From positions 3,658,001-3,722,000 of the forward strand of contig NZ_CP019450.1 of NCBI RefSeq assembly GCF_001983995.1: a stretch of 64,000 bases of DNA, read 5' to 3'. This DNA is from Halioglobus japonicus (GTDB taxonomy: Bacteria > Pseudomonadota > Gammaproteobacteria > Pseudomonadales > Halieaceae). Below, piece by piece: positions 53,495 through 63,265 of this stretch. The translations under genes and the position numbers were made by a program. The notes under the pieces were generated by a model that saw only the letters and a program-made list of their open reading frames with translations, searched no databases and was not told the DNA's origin. The first letter of the stretch is position 1. Each line of letters begins with the position of its first letter.

Positions 53495-53986
53495 TTAGCC
53501 ACGACAGGTCGCTGGCAGCCAGTTGGTGTCGCTGGTGAAGTCAGTATCAGCGCCATCGGTCGCACCGCTAGGGTCGCCAGGCTTGCACTTCCAGAAAATC
53601 TCACGCGCAGCGTTGCTGACTGTACCGGACAGGTGGAAGACACGAGAGTCTCCATCTGGGAATACAGAGCCCTTCACTACAGCATAGATTACTGGATCGC
53701 TCGAATCGTCAGGCGCGTAGTAAGATACTGTGGTTGTGATCTCAGTATCAGGCGCATCGCCTACGCCAGCCTGTGTATCACCAACGGGCACGTCTCCAAG
53801 CGCGGAATAGTACTCAGCAACACTGGTCTTAAGCTCAGACATGTACGCCATCGGCTCAGACATACGCGCACGGATAGTGTAATCCTGATACGCGGGCAGT
53901 GCGATCGCAGCCAGGATGCCGACGATCGCAATTACGATCATCAGTTCAATCAGGGTAAAACCCTGCTGTTTCTTTTGGATGTTCAT
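53495..53986 (-). CDS. pilA: type IV major pilin
   Basis: 163 residues. Prepilin leader MNIQKKQQG followed by [20 protein letters not shown], the canonical N-methylated helix with Glu5. The globular domain ([20 protein letters not shown]) ends in a disulfide-bonded loop between the Cys of FWKCKPGD and the Cys of PATCRG. It is cleaved by PilD and polymerised by PilB/PilC, whose genes are divergent at 54.4 kb. Ser/Thr-rich stretches near the C-terminus ([11 protein letters not shown]) are possible glycosylation sites. A sigma-54 promoter lies upstream. Confidence 0.95.
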   Translation of the reverse strand: MNIQKKQQGFTLIELMIVIAIVGILAAIALPAYQDYTIRARMSEPMAYMSELKTSVAEYYSALGDVPVGDTQAGVGDAPDTEITTTVSYYAPDDSSDPVIYAVVKGSVFPDGDSRVFHLSGTVSNAAREIFWKCKPGDPSGATDGADTDFTSDTNWLPATCRG

Positions 53987-54412
53987 GTTTCCCTACTCCA
54001 TTAGAGGATAAAGATTGTGGTTTTTTGGCCCCGTGAGTTCCCGCAAACGCTCACGGACTCCTTGGTGCTTGATGGATAATGCACAAACTGAGCCAACATG
54101 TGAACAGATCACCTCAAAAAAATTAATCCAAATAAAACAGAAAGTTAAAGACCACCACTACACAATAGCGACGTTAAGCAGGTCGCCGCACGAGCCTACT
54201 ATTCTCGCCATAATGTGACCATTTTTGTCACTATAGCGACTTAGCGCTCCAGGCAGGCGCACTGACGCCTGTGTACAATGTCATATTCGTTCAATATTTC
54301 TCGACTTAAATCGGGTCAAGGCTAGGAGCACCCCAGCGCCGTGGTTATACTGAGTGAAAATTGCGCTTAAAAAATAAGTAAACACTAACGCTGCTAAAAG
54401 GATTATGAGCAG
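53987..54412. other. pilA-pilB divergent intergenic region
   Basis: 426 bases without a gene. It contains the sigma-54 promoter of pilA, a hairpin in its leader (CCGTGAG at 54031-54037 pairing with CTCACGG at 54050-54056) and AT-rich sequence before pilB. A TATACT at 54346-54351 could be a -10 box for pilB, but its -35 is poor. Confidence 0.6.
54080..54095 (-). promoter_or_regulatory. sigma-54 promoter of pilA
   Basis: Read on the minus strand: TGGCTC-AGTTT-GTGCA. The GG and GC dinucleotides are at the exact -24/-12 spacing, with two mismatches to TGGCAC-N5-TTGCA. It lies about 95 bases before the pilA start. pilA genes are classically driven by RpoN with PilR, which is not encoded in this window. 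Confidence 0.65.
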
Positions 54413-56128
54413 ATGAACGACAAAGCCATCGGGCAACTGAGTGGCCTTGCAGGTCGGCTTGTGGCCGAGGGGGTCATTTCGGCTGAAACCGCCACAGAGG
54501 CTCAGCGCACTGCGTCTATGGAACAGATGCACCTCGTACAATATCTGGTTGAAAAACAGAATGTAGACGGTTACCGCCTGGCCGAGGTGGCATCCCAGGA
54601 GTTCGGTGTCCCTCAGTTCGACACCGAATGTTTCGATATGGCAGCCATGCCCACCGGTCTGGTGGACGTGGAACTGGTCACCAAACATCACGCCCTGCCG
54701 CTCTACCGGCGCGGCAATCGGTTGTTCATCGCAGTCTCAGACCCCACCAACCTGGCGGCACTCGACGAAATCAAATTCCACACCGGCATTAACACAGATG
54801 CCGTGTTGCTGGAGGAAGCCACCCTGAGCAAGTTGATTGCCAACTGGGTGGATATGCAGGACACCCTCTCCGATGGCCTGGATGACCTGGACGCGAGCGA
54901 CCTCGACGGCATCGACGTAGGCACAGGCGAATCCAGTGACGACGACGAAACCAGCGACGTCGATGAAACGCCTATCGTGCGCTTTGTAAACAAGGTGCTG
55001 ATCGACGCCATCAAACAGGGTGCATCGGATATTCATTTCGAGCCCTACGAGAACAGCTATCGCGTGCGTTTTCGTACCGATGGCGTACTCAGGGAGATGG
55101 TCAAGCCACCGCGCAACCTGTCACACAGGCTGGCGGCCCGCCTCAAGGTGATGTCGCAGATGGACATTTCCGAACGCCGGGTCCCCCAGGACGGGCGTAT
55201 TCAGATGAAACTGTCCCGCAATCGGGCCATCGACTTCCGTGTGAACACCCTGCCCACACTGTTTGGCGAGAAAATCGTACTGCGTATTCTCGACCCAACC
55301 AGCGCTCAGCTCGGTATTGATGCCCTCGGTTATGAGGACGATCAGCGCGAGATGTACCTTAAAGCCCTGGGACAACCGCAGGGCATGATCCTGGTCACCG
55401 GCCCCACGGGCTCCGGTAAGACAGTCTCGCTTTACACCGGCCTTAACATTCTGAACACCGCCGAGCGCAATATCTCGACCGCCGAAGACCCGGTGGAGAT
55501 TAACCTCGAGGGGATTAACCAGGTTCATGTGAACCCGAAGGTCGGCCTGAATTTTGCCGAGGCCCTGCGCTCCTTCCTGCGCCAGGACCCGGACATCATC
55601 ATGGTGGGTGAGATTCGTGACCTCGAAACCGCCGAGATCGCGATTAAAGCCGCCCAGACCGGTCACCTGGTACTGTCGACGTTGCACACGAACAGCGCCG
55701 CGGAAACGGTAACCCGTTTGCTGAATATGGGCGTCCCCGCGTTTAACGTGGCGACGTCTGTTGATTTGATTATTGCCCAGCGTCTGGCCCGGCGGCTGTG
55801 CAAGGAATGCGCCGCGCCTGCGGATGATATTCCGCACGACGTGCTCATTAAACAGGGCTTTACCGAAGCACTGCTGGCCGAAGCGACCATTTTGAAAGCG
55901 GTTGGCTGCAGTCTGTGTCAGGATGGCTACAAGGGCCGTGTCGGTGTGTATGAAGTCGTCAGGATTACACCACCTATTGCCAGGATCATCATGGAAGAAG
56001 GGAATTCACTGCAAATCCAAGATCAGGCCACCCAGGAGGGCTTTAATACGCTCAGGGTTTCGGCACTGCGCAAGGTGGCCCAGGGGCTGATCAGCCTGGA
56101 AGAGGCCAACCGGATTACCGTGGATTAA
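54413..56128 (+). CDS. pilB: type IV pilus assembly ATPase PilB
   Basis: 571 residues. N-terminal MshEN-like domain (YRLAEVASQEFGVPQFDTEC), an acidic linker, then the hexameric ATPase core: Walker A GPTGSGKTVSLY, Asp box AEDPVEINLEGINQ, Walker B EIRDLETAEIAIKAAQTGH. A zinc-binding region follows (CKEC...CSLC). It powers pilus extension. The MshEN-type N-terminus may bind c-di-GMP, which would connect it to the diguanylate cyclase proteins in this window. First gene of pilB-pilC-pilD-coaE. Confidence 0.95.
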   Translation: MNDKAIGQLSGLAGRLVAEGVISAETATEAQRTASMEQMHLVQYLVEKQNVDGYRLAEVASQEFGVPQFDTECFDMAAMPTGLVDVELVTKHHALPLYRRGNRLFIAVSDPTNLAALDEIKFHTGINTDAVLLEEATLSKLIANWVDMQDTLSDGLDDLDASDLDGIDVGTGESSDDDETSDVDETPIVRFVNKVLIDAIKQGASDIHFEPYENSYRVRFRTDGVLREMVKPPRNLSHRLAARLKVMSQMDISERRVPQDGRIQMKLSRNRAIDFRVNTLPTLFGEKIVLRILDPTSAQLGIDALGYEDDQREMYLKALGQPQGMILVTGPTGSGKTVSLYTGLNILNTAERNISTAEDPVEINLEGINQVHVNPKVGLNFAEALRSFLRQDPDIIMVGEIRDLETAEIAIKAAQTGHLVLSTLHTNSAAETVTRLLNMGVPAFNVATSVDLIIAQRLARRLCKECAAPADDIPHDVLIKQGFTEALLAEATILKAVGCSLCQDGYKGRVGVYEVVRITPPIARIIMEEGNSLQIQDQATQEGFNTLRVSALRKVAQGLISLEEANRITVD

Positions 56129-56158
56129 TAACAAGACTAGGGGACGAGGCGTTACCAA

Positions 56159-57376
56159 ATGGCAACAGCGACCGGAAACGATTTATACATCTGGAGCGGT
56201 ACCGACAAAAATGGCCGCAATACCAAAGGCGAAATCAGCGCCTCCAGCCAGGCCATGGCGAAGGCACAATTGCGCCGCCAGGGCGTGGTGCCCAAATCTG
56301 TGAAGAAAAAGCCCAAGCCGCTCTTCGGTGGCAAAGGCAAGCCGATTAAACCCGAAGACATCGCCACCTTCACCCGCCAGTTGGCAACCATGATGAAGGC
56401 GGGTGTGCCACTGGTACAAAGTTTCGAAATTGTCGCCGATGGCGCTGACAAGGAAACCATGCGCGAGATGATTGTCGCGATCAAGAACGACGTGGCATCC
56501 GGCACCGGCCTGGCGCCATCCCTCGAAAAGTACCCTCGCCACTTTGACGACCTTTACTGCAGCCTCGTAGCATCCGGTGAAGAGTCGGGCACCCTGGAAG
56601 TCATGCTTGACCGGGTCGCCACCTATAAGGAAAAAAGCGAAGCACTGAAACGCAAGATTAAAAAGGCCATGACCTACCCACTGGCGGTGATTGCCGTGGC
56701 TGTCGTGGTAACCGTGATTCTGCTGGTCAAGGTGGTGCCGACGTTTGCGGTGACCTTCCGCGGCTTTGGTTCAGATCTGCCCGCATTCACACTGTTCGTA
56801 TTGAAGATCTCAGAGTTCGTGCAGGAGTGGTGGTTTATATTCCTTATTGCATGTATCGCCGCATTCTTTGCGTTCAAGGAAGCCAAATTCCGCTCGGTCA
56901 AATTTGCCGAGTTTCTCGACAAGATGGCCCTGAAAGCCCCGGTGATCGGTGGCATCGTCCACGATGCGGTTATTGCGCGTTTCTCGCGCACGCTGTCGAC
57001 CACATTTGCAGCGGGTGTGCCTCTGGTCGACGCGCTGGAATCGACCGCTGGCGCCGCGGGCAACGCGATTTATGCCAAGGCCATTCGCCAGATCAAGGAC
57101 GACGTTACTACCGGTACCACCCTGTACAACGCCATTCGCACCACCGGCCTGTTCCCGAATCTGCTGCTGCAAATGGTCTCAATTGGTGAAGAGTCAGGCT
57201 CTCTGGATGAAATGCTCGACAAGGTGGCCGACCACTATGAAGAGGCCGTCGACAACGCGGTGGACAACCTGAGCGCCCTGCTGGAGCCGATGATCATGTC
57301 AATCCTCGGCGTGCTGGTAGGTGGCCTGCTGGTTGCCATGTACCTCCCCATCTTCATGCTCGGTACCGTCATCTAA
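56159..57376 (+). CDS. pilC: type IV pilus inner-membrane platform protein PilC
   Basis: 405 residues with two T2SSF domains and three membrane segments. ATFTRQLATMMKAGVPLVQS and FSRTLSTTFAAGVPLVDALE are the duplicated family motif, and LLEPMIMSILGVLVGGLLVA closes the protein. It transmits PilB/PilT motor action to the growing pilus. Thirty bases after pilB. Confidence 0.95.
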   Translation: MATATGNDLYIWSGTDKNGRNTKGEISASSQAMAKAQLRRQGVVPKSVKKKPKPLFGGKGKPIKPEDIATFTRQLATMMKAGVPLVQSFEIVADGADKETMREMIVAIKNDVASGTGLAPSLEKYPRHFDDLYCSLVASGEESGTLEVMLDRVATYKEKSEALKRKIKKAMTYPLAVIAVAVVVTVILLVKVVPTFAVTFRGFGSDLPAFTLFVLKISEFVQEWWFIFLIACIAAFFAFKEAKFRSVKFAEFLDKMALKAPVIGGIVHDAVIARFSRTLSTTFAAGVPLVDALESTAGAAGNAIYAKAIRQIKDDVTTGTTLYNAIRTTGLFPNLLLQMVSIGEESGSLDEMLDKVADHYEEAVDNAVDNLSALLEPMIMSILGVLVGGLLVAMYLPIFMLGTVI

Positions 57377-57406
57377 CGCGCCACGGCTCCGGGAACAAGG
57401 TTTACG

Positions 57407-58270
57407 ATGTCTGAAATCCTCGCCCTGCACCCGGGGCTGACCTACACCGTGCTGCTGGCACTGGGTCTTATTGTCGGCAGTTTTCTCAATGTGGTAATTC
57501 ACCGCCTGCCCATCATGATGGAGTCGCGCTGGCGGCGCGACTGCTGTGAGCTGCTCGAGGTTGAGCCGGAGAAAGAAGAGCCGCAACTCACCCTCGCGAC
57601 ACCCAACTCCCACTGCCCGGCCTGCCAGGCACCGATTAAACCCTGGCAGAATATTCCTGTGCTTAGCTATCTGTTGCTGGGTGGCAGCTGCGCCAACTGC
57701 GGAGTGCGCATCTCAGTTCGCTACCCCATTATTGAGCTGCTCACTGGCCTGATGACACTGGCATTGGCCTGGTTCTTTCCGCCCTCGCCGGCACTGCTGG
57801 GCGCCATGCTGCTGACCTGGGCACTGATCGCACTCACCATGATCGACATCGATCATCAGTTACTCCCGGACGACATTACGCTTCCACTCATGTGGCTCGG
57901 ACTGTTGTTTAACCTGTGCGGTACCTTTGTGCCCATTGAGCAGGCCGTCATCGGCGCCATGGGCGGCTACTTGAGCCTGTGGAGCGTCTACTGGATATTC
58001 AAACTGCTCACCGGCAAGGAAGGCATGGGCTATGGCGACTTTAAACTCCTGGCCGCCCTCGGGGCCTGGCTGGGCTGGCAGATGCTGCCCCTGATTATCC
58101 TGCTATCCTCCGTGGTTGGCGCTGTCGTCGGCATCGGGCTGATGATTGCCCGCAATCGCGGCCGCGAAGTACCCATCCCCTTTGGCCCCTATCTCGCCGC
58201 GGCCGGATGGTTGGCGCTGATAGTGGGAGACACGCTTAACAGCACGCTGCTGGGAGTTGCGCCCCAGTGA
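57407..58270 (+). CDS. pilD: prepilin peptidase/N-methyltransferase PilD
   Basis: 287 residues, about eight membrane segments. An N-terminal cytoplasmic loop has the zinc cysteines CPAC and CANC. The aspartyl protease residues lie in MIDIDHQLLPDDITLPLMWL and GMGYGDFKLLAALGAWLGW. It cleaves and methylates PilA and, since no gspO lies in the gsp operon, presumably the GspG-K pseudopilins as well. The last bases overlap coaE. Confidence 0.96.
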   Translation: MSEILALHPGLTYTVLLALGLIVGSFLNVVIHRLPIMMESRWRRDCCELLEVEPEKEEPQLTLATPNSHCPACQAPIKPWQNIPVLSYLLLGGSCANCGVRISVRYPIIELLTGLMTLALAWFFPPSPALLGAMLLTWALIALTMIDIDHQLLPDDITLPLMWLGLLFNLCGTFVPIEQAVIGAMGGYLSLWSVYWIFKLLTGKEGMGYGDFKLLAALGAWLGWQMLPLIILLSSVVGAVVGIGLMIARNRGREVPIPFGPYLAAAGWLALIVGDTLNSTLLGVAPQ

Positions 58271-58857
58271 TTGTCGGTGTGACCGGTGGCATCGGCAGCG
58301 GCAAGTCTGCCGTCACCTCACGGTTTGAGGCGCTGGGAATAACCGTGGTCGACGCGGATATCGCTGCGCGCGTTGTGGTAGAACCCGGCGGCGCTGCACT
58401 CGAGGCCATTGCCCAGCGCCACGGTGAAGCCATTCTACTGCCAGATGGCAGCCTGGACAGGGCAGCGCTGCGCAAGATTGTGTTTGCCGATGAAGCCGAA
58501 CGCCACTGGCTGGAGGCCTTAACCCACCCCTTGATCGGCCAGGAAATTCGCGACCAGCTCGCCGCTGCCACATCGCCCTACGCTATTCTTGCCTCGCCAC
58601 TCCTGCTGGAGACGCAGCAGAAAGACCTCACCGACCTCATTGTGGTTGTTGATGTACCGGAAGATATTCAACTGTCGCGTACCGTTGCCCGGGACAATAA
58701 TGATGAGGCTCAGGTGAAACGGATTATGGCGGCGCAGATGTCGCGCGAGGAGCGTGTGGGGAAAGCGGATATTGTGATCGACAATTCGAAATCACTGAAC
58801 GCCCTGGATGGTATCGTCGAGCAATTGCACGCGCAATTTCTCGCGCAATCAGCGTAG
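58267..58857 (+). CDS. coaE: dephospho-CoA kinase
   Basis: 196 residues from a GTG overlapping the pilD stop by four bases. P-loop TGGIGSGKSAVTSRF, VDADIAARVVVEPG, HPLIGQEIRDQL and the lid region RTVARDNNDEAQVKRIMAAQ. It phosphorylates dephospho-CoA in the last step of coenzyme A synthesis. The pilBCD-coaE order is common in gammaproteobacteria. It overlaps the convergent mutT gene by nine bases. Confidence 0.96.
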   Translation: MIVGVTGGIGSGKSAVTSRFEALGITVVDADIAARVVVEPGGAALEAIAQRHGEAILLPDGSLDRAALRKIVFADEAERHWLEALTHPLIGQEIRDQLAAATSPYAILASPLLLETQQKDLTDLIVVVDVPEDIQLSRTVARDNNDEAQVKRIMAAQMSREERVGKADIVIDNSKSLNALDGIVEQLHAQFLAQSA

Positions 58858-59244
58858 GTAGGCCTGCACTGCCTTAACAATCGGCACATTGGCCGCCGGA
58901 AATTCATAACCCGCCAGTTCCGCAGCAGACACCCAGGCCATGGGTTGTTGCTCCAGCCCACTGGGCTGCCCCGCAAACGCCGGGACAATATGTACGTCCA
59001 GGAAGACCCGCTTGTCACCGTAGTCGTGGCGAATTTCGATCAGCGGCTCGCTAGCGCTGACCTCGATTCCCAATTCTTCGGCAAGCTCACGCGACAAGGC
59101 CGCCTGTACAGTTTCGCCGGCTTCCACTTTCCCGCCGGGAAATTCCCACAGGCCGCCCTGGTGGGCATCGGCGGCGCGGCGGGTGAGAAGAATATTCCGC
59201 TCGGCGTCGAGAATAACGCCCACAGCGACATGCACCTCAGTCAT
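58849..59244 (-). CDS. mutT: 8-oxo-dGTP diphosphatase MutT (Nudix)
   Basis: 131 residues. The Nudix box is complete, with GKVEAGETVQAALSRELAEE followed by LGIEV, after LWEFPGG. It begins MTEVHVAVGVILDAERNILL, typical of MutT. It removes oxidised guanine nucleotides. One base follows argJ, forming secA-argJ-mutT. Confidence 0.93.
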   Translation of the reverse strand: MTEVHVAVGVILDAERNILLTRRAADAHQGGLWEFPGGKVEAGETVQAALSRELAEELGIEVSASEPLIEIRHDYGDKRVFLDVHIVPAFAGQPSGLEQQPMAWVSAAELAGYEFPAANVPIVKAVQAYLR

Positions 59245-60474
59245 TCAGGTACGGTACTCAGCATTGATACGCACGTAGTCGTAGGAAAAATCAGTGGTCC
59301 AGACACTGGCAGCGGCGTCACCCCGATTCAGGCACACACGAATGACGATATCTTCGGCCGCCATTGCTGCAACACCCTGTTCTTCGGTATAGCTGGCCGC
59401 ACGACAGCCGCGCTCGGCAATCAGCACATCATTGAGATAAAGGCCGACGCGATCCACATCGAGTTCAGCCAGACCGGCGCGTCCGATGGCCGCCAGCAGT
59501 CTTCCCCAGTTGGGGTCAGAGGCAAACAGCGCGGTTTTCACCAGCGGCGAATGGGCAATCGTAAAGGCCACGTCCAGGCATTCCTGCTCATTCAGGCCAC
59601 CTTCGACAGCGACGGTGACAAACTTGCTGGCACCCTCGCCGTCGCGCACCAGCGCCTGGGCCAGGGTCACCGCGACTTCCTGCACGGCATCGCGCAGTGC
59701 CAGCGCCAATGCTGAACCGGCATCTTGCTCGACAGCATTGCCCGCGGCACCGGTTGCCACCAAGACGCAGGCGTCGTTGGTGGAGGTATCACCATCAACC
59801 GAGACCCGGTTGAACGACATGTCGGTCGCCTCGCTGAGCAGACGTTGCAGCAGCTCCGGAGCCACCGCAGCGTCAGTGGCAATATAGCCCAGCATGGTCG
59901 CCATATTGGGGCGGATCATACCCGCGCCCTTGGCAATACCGGTCACAACATAGTCGATGCCGTCGCAGTTGAAAGACACCGACAAACCCTTGGGCCGCGT
60001 GTCAGTAGTAAGAATACCTTCCGCCGCATCGGCCCAGCCGTCGGCATCAAGGCCGGTTACCGCCGCGGGAATTGCCGCGGTGATTTTCTCTACCGGCAGC
60101 GGCTCACCGATGACGCCCGTCGAAAACGGCAAAACCTCTGCCGCATCTGACCCTGTGGCTTCTGCCACAGCAGCACAGCAGGCACGTGCGTCACGCAGGC
60201 CAGTCTCTCCGGTGCCCGCGTTGGCATTGCCAGTATTAACGAGCAGATAACGAGGCTGTGCCTGGCTTGCACCCAGATGTGACTCGGCCACCGCTACCGG
60301 CGCCGCGCAGAATGCATTCTGGGTAAACACGCCGGCACAGTTGGCGCCAGGGGCCAGCTCCATCAATACCAGGTCCTTGCGTCCCGGTGTCTTTACACCG
60401 GCAGATACCGTGGCCAGGCGCAGCCCTGGCACGGGCAGGAGCTTGGGGAGCGTATCGTTTCCTACGGCCATCAA
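59245..60474 (-). CDS. argJ: glutamate N-acetyltransferase / amino-acid acetyltransferase ArgJ
   Basis: 409 residues. Self-cleavage and nucleophile site KGAGMIRPNMATMLGYIATD (Thr within ATML), with SFNRVSVDGDTSTNDACVLV and LFASDPNWGRLLAAIGRAG. It transfers acetyl from N-acetylornithine to glutamate in the cyclic arginine pathway. Six bases after secA. The frame can be read to its C-terminus without interruption. Confidence 0.95.
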   Translation of the reverse strand: MMAVGNDTLPKLLPVPGLRLATVSAGVKTPGRKDLVLMELAPGANCAGVFTQNAFCAAPVAVAESHLGASQAQPRYLLVNTGNANAGTGETGLRDARACCAAVAEATGSDAAEVLPFSTGVIGEPLPVEKITAAIPAAVTGLDADGWADAAEGILTTDTRPKGLSVSFNCDGIDYVVTGIAKGAGMIRPNMATMLGYIATDAAVAPELLQRLLSEATDMSFNRVSVDGDTSTNDACVLVATGAAGNAVEQDAGSALALALRDAVQEVAVTLAQALVRDGEGASKFVTVAVEGGLNEQECLDVAFTIAHSPLVKTALFASDPNWGRLLAAIGRAGLAELDVDRVGLYLNDVLIAERGCRAASYTEEQGVAAMAAEDIVIRVCLNRGDAAASVWTTDFSYDYVRINAEYRT

Positions 60475-60480
60475 ATCACC

Positions 60481-63183
60481 TTAGAGCTTGCCGCAACACT
60501 GTTTGTATTTCTTGCCGCTGCCACAGGGGCAGGGATCATTGCGGCCCACCTTGGGCGCTTCGCGGGTAAAGGTGGAGGGCTGCTGCGGCGCTTGCGGCTC
60601 TTCCGCCTCGGACTCACCCATCGCAGATGCTTCGGCGTGCTGGAAGGCGAGCTTTTCACGCTCGGCAGCTTCCCGGCGCTGCCGCTCAATCAGCTCTGCT
60701 TCATCTTGGCGCTGGATTTGCACATGGCTGAGGAATTTCACCACCTCAAGCTTGAGATTGCTAAGCAGGTCTTCAAACAGGGCAAAGGACTCGCGCTTGT
60801 ATTCCTGCTTGGGGTTTTTCTGGGCGTAGGCGCGCAGGTGAATACCTTGGCGCAGGTGGTCCATCGTCGCCAGGTGCTCCTTCCACAGCGTATCGAGCAC
60901 CTGCAGCATGATCTGCTTTTCGATCTTGCGCATGTCAGGGCCCACAGATTCGCACTTGGCTTCATAGGCCGCCTGAACTTCATTCACAATTCGCTCACGC
61001 AGGGCTTCTTCGTGAAGCTTGTCGTCGGCGTCCAACCAGGACTGCACGGGCAGCGGCAGCGCAAACTCGGCTTCGAGCTGCTTTTCCAGGGCTGGAATAT
61101 CCCACTGCTCTTCCACGCTCATCTGCGGAATAAAGCTGTCGACCGCCTCGTTCACCACATCAGCGCGAATAGCCGTAATAGTGTCGGAAATGTCCGCTTC
61201 ACCAAGCAGGTCATTGCGCTGCTCGTAAATGATCTGGCGCTGGTCATTGGCGACGTCGTCATATTCCAGCAACTGTTTGCGGATATCGAAGTTGCGGCCT
61301 TCTACTTTGCGCTGGGCTTTTTCAATCGCGTTGGTCACCATGCGGTGCTCAATCGCCTCGCCCTTCTCCATGCCCAGGGCCTGCATGAAGTTTTTCACCC
61401 GGTCAGAGGCGAAGATGCGCATGAGGTTATCTTCCAGCGACAGATAGAACCGCGACACACCGGGGTCACCCTGGCGCCCGGCACGGCCGCGCAGCTGGTT
61501 GTCGATACGGCGTGATTCGTGTCGTTCAGTGCCGAGAATATGCAGGCCGCCGGCCTCCAGCACCTGCTGGTGACGCTGCTCCCAGGCTTGCTTGAGCTCG
61601 GCTTTGCGCACATCGGAGATTTCGCCAGCGGCAGTCATTTCTGCCTCCAGATTACCGCCGAGCACGATGTCGGTACCGCGGCCCGCCATGTTAGTGGCGA
61701 TGGTCACAACACCGGGGCGGCCCGCCTGGGCGATAATTTCCGCCTCCTGTTCGTGGTATTTGGCGTTCAGTACCTTGTGCTGAATCTTGGATTTGCGGAA
61801 ACGCGCCGACAGTTCTTCTGAGGTTTCAACAGAGGCCGTACCTACCAGTACCGGTGCACCTGCCTCCATACAATCCTTCACGTCGGCAACAATGGCGTCG
61901 AACTTCTCTTCGCGGCTGAGGTAGACCACATCGTTGAGGTCCTTGCGTTCCTGCTTCTTGTTGGTGGGAATGACCAACACTTCCAAACCATAAATCTGGC
62001 GGAATTCAAAGGCCTCTGTATCCGCGGTACCGGTCATGCCGGCGAGCTTGTCGTACAGGCGGAAATAGTTCTGGAAGGTGGTGGACGCCAGGGTCTGGCT
62101 TTCACTCTGGATCGCCACGCCCTCTTTCGCCTCGATCGCCTGATGCAGACCTTCAGAGAGGCGCCGGCCGGGCATGGTACGACCGGTATGCTCGTCGATC
62201 AGCACCACCTGCCCTTCCTGTACAATGTACTCCACATCCTTCTGGAACATGGCGTGGGCACGCAGGCCTGAATACACGTGGTGCAGCAGGTTCAAGTTGG
62301 TGGCCGCGTAGAGGCTGTCGCCCTCCTGCAGCAGACCTTCGCGAATCAACAGTCCCTCAATGAACTCATGACCGTCTTCAGTCAGCTCCACCTGGCGGGC
62401 CTTCTCATCCACAGTGAAGTGGCCGGACTGGCCTTCAACATCAGCCTGGAGCGAAGGAATGAGCTTGTTAATGCGCTTGTAAAGCTCTGAACTGTCTTCA
62501 GAGGCGCCGGAAATCACCAGCGGTGTACGGGCCTCATCGATCAGGATGGAATCCACCTCGTCGACAATGGCAAAGGCCAGGTTGCCCTGCATCTTGTCAC
62601 CCAGGGTGAAGGCCATATTGTCGCGCAGATAATCGAAACCAAACTCGTTGTTGGTGCCGTAGATAATGTCGGCGCTATAGGCGGCGGTTTTCTGTTCCGG
62701 CAACTGCCCGGAGCGAATCACACCCACACTGACACCGAGGAATTCATACAGGGGCCCCATCCAGGCAGCATCCCGGGTGGCGAGGTAATCGTTGACCGTA
62801 ATCAGGTGTACGCTGCCTGCCAGCGCGTTCAGGTAGGCCGGCAGGGTCGCTACCAGCGTCTTACCCTCACCGGTGCGCATCTCTGCAATTTTGCCTTCGT
62901 GCAGCGCCATGCCGCCGATCAGCTGCACGTCAAAATGGCGCAGGCCCAGAACCCGCTCGCCAGCCTCACGCACAACGGCAAACGCTTCGGGCAGTATCTT
63001 GTCCAGGGTATCGCCGTTCGCCAGCCGACCTTTGAATTCTTCCGTCTTGGCTTTCAGCTGCTCATCGCTGAGCGCCGCCGTGTCTTCGGCCAGGGCATTA
63101 ATCTTTTTGACCACCTTGCCCAGGCGCTTGAGCTCCCGGTCATTGCGGGTGCCAAAAATCATCTTCAGGGGATTGCCAATCAT
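60481..63183 (-). CDS. secA: protein translocase ATPase SecA
   Basis: 900 residues, normal length. Walker [25 protein letters not shown]-type [20 protein letters not shown], helicase region [20 protein letters not shown], and C-terminal zinc motif [16 protein letters not shown] that binds SecB. It drives export through SecYEG. A hairpin and a TATAAT box lie in the 82-base leader. Confidence 0.98.
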   Translation of the reverse strand: MIGNPLKMIFGTRNDRELKRLGKVVKKINALAEDTAALSDEQLKAKTEEFKGRLANGDTLDKILPEAFAVVREAGERVLGLRHFDVQLIGGMALHEGKIAEMRTGEGKTLVATLPAYLNALAGSVHLITVNDYLATRDAAWMGPLYEFLGVSVGVIRSGQLPEQKTAAYSADIIYGTNNEFGFDYLRDNMAFTLGDKMQGNLAFAIVDEVDSILIDEARTPLVISGASEDSSELYKRINKLIPSLQADVEGQSGHFTVDEKARQVELTEDGHEFIEGLLIREGLLQEGDSLYAATNLNLLHHVYSGLRAHAMFQKDVEYIVQEGQVVLIDEHTGRTMPGRRLSEGLHQAIEAKEGVAIQSESQTLASTTFQNYFRLYDKLAGMTGTADTEAFEFRQIYGLEVLVIPTNKKQERKDLNDVVYLSREEKFDAIVADVKDCMEAGAPVLVGTASVETSEELSARFRKSKIQHKVLNAKYHEQEAEIIAQAGRPGVVTIATNMAGRGTDIVLGGNLEAEMTAAGEISDVRKAELKQAWEQRHQQVLEAGGLHILGTERHESRRIDNQLRGRAGRQGDPGVSRFYLSLEDNLMRIFASDRVKNFMQALGMEKGEAIEHRMVTNAIEKAQRKVEGRNFDIRKQLLEYDDVANDQRQIIYEQRNDLLGEADISDTITAIRADVVNEAVDSFIPQMSVEEQWDIPALEKQLEAEFALPLPVQSWLDADDKLHEEALRERIVNEVQAAYEAKCESVGPDMRKIEKQIMLQVLDTLWKEHLATMDHLRQGIHLRAYAQKNPKQEYKRESFALFEDLLSNLKLEVVKFLSHVQIQRQDEAELIERQRREAAEREKLAFQHAEASAMGESEAEEPQAPQQPSTFTREAPKVGRNDPCPCGSGKKYKQCCGKL

Positions 63184-63214
63184 AGCTGTTCAACTTGTCT
63201 TGTATACGAAACAA

Positions 63215-63241
63215 CCCGCCGGACCTACGTGGACGGGCGGG
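63215..63241 (-). other. hairpin in the secA leader
   Basis: CCCGCC (63215-63220) and GGCGGG (63236-63241) pair with extra CC/GG contacts, between the possible -10 box and the secA ATG. The following sequence is only moderately T-rich, so this may be a weak terminator of the upstream peptidase gene or a secA leader structure. Confidence 0.35.
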
Positions 63242-63255
63242 AACAAAAAGAAGGG

Positions 63256-63261
63256 ATTATA
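63256..63261 (-). promoter_or_regulatory. putative -10 box of secA
   Basis: TATAAT on the minus strand, 73 bases before the secA start and just past the stop of the M23 peptidase gene. The -35 region is a poor match, so confidence is limited. Confidence 0.4.
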
Positions 63262-63265
63262 CGCG

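Noticed and set aside
54346..54351. TATACT considered as a pilB promoter -10
   Set aside because: The -35 region at 16-18 bases has no reasonable match, so it is mentioned only in the intergenic entry.
60592..61515. A 307-codon plus-strand frame inside secA
   Set aside because: SecA is unmistakable on the other strand over its full length.
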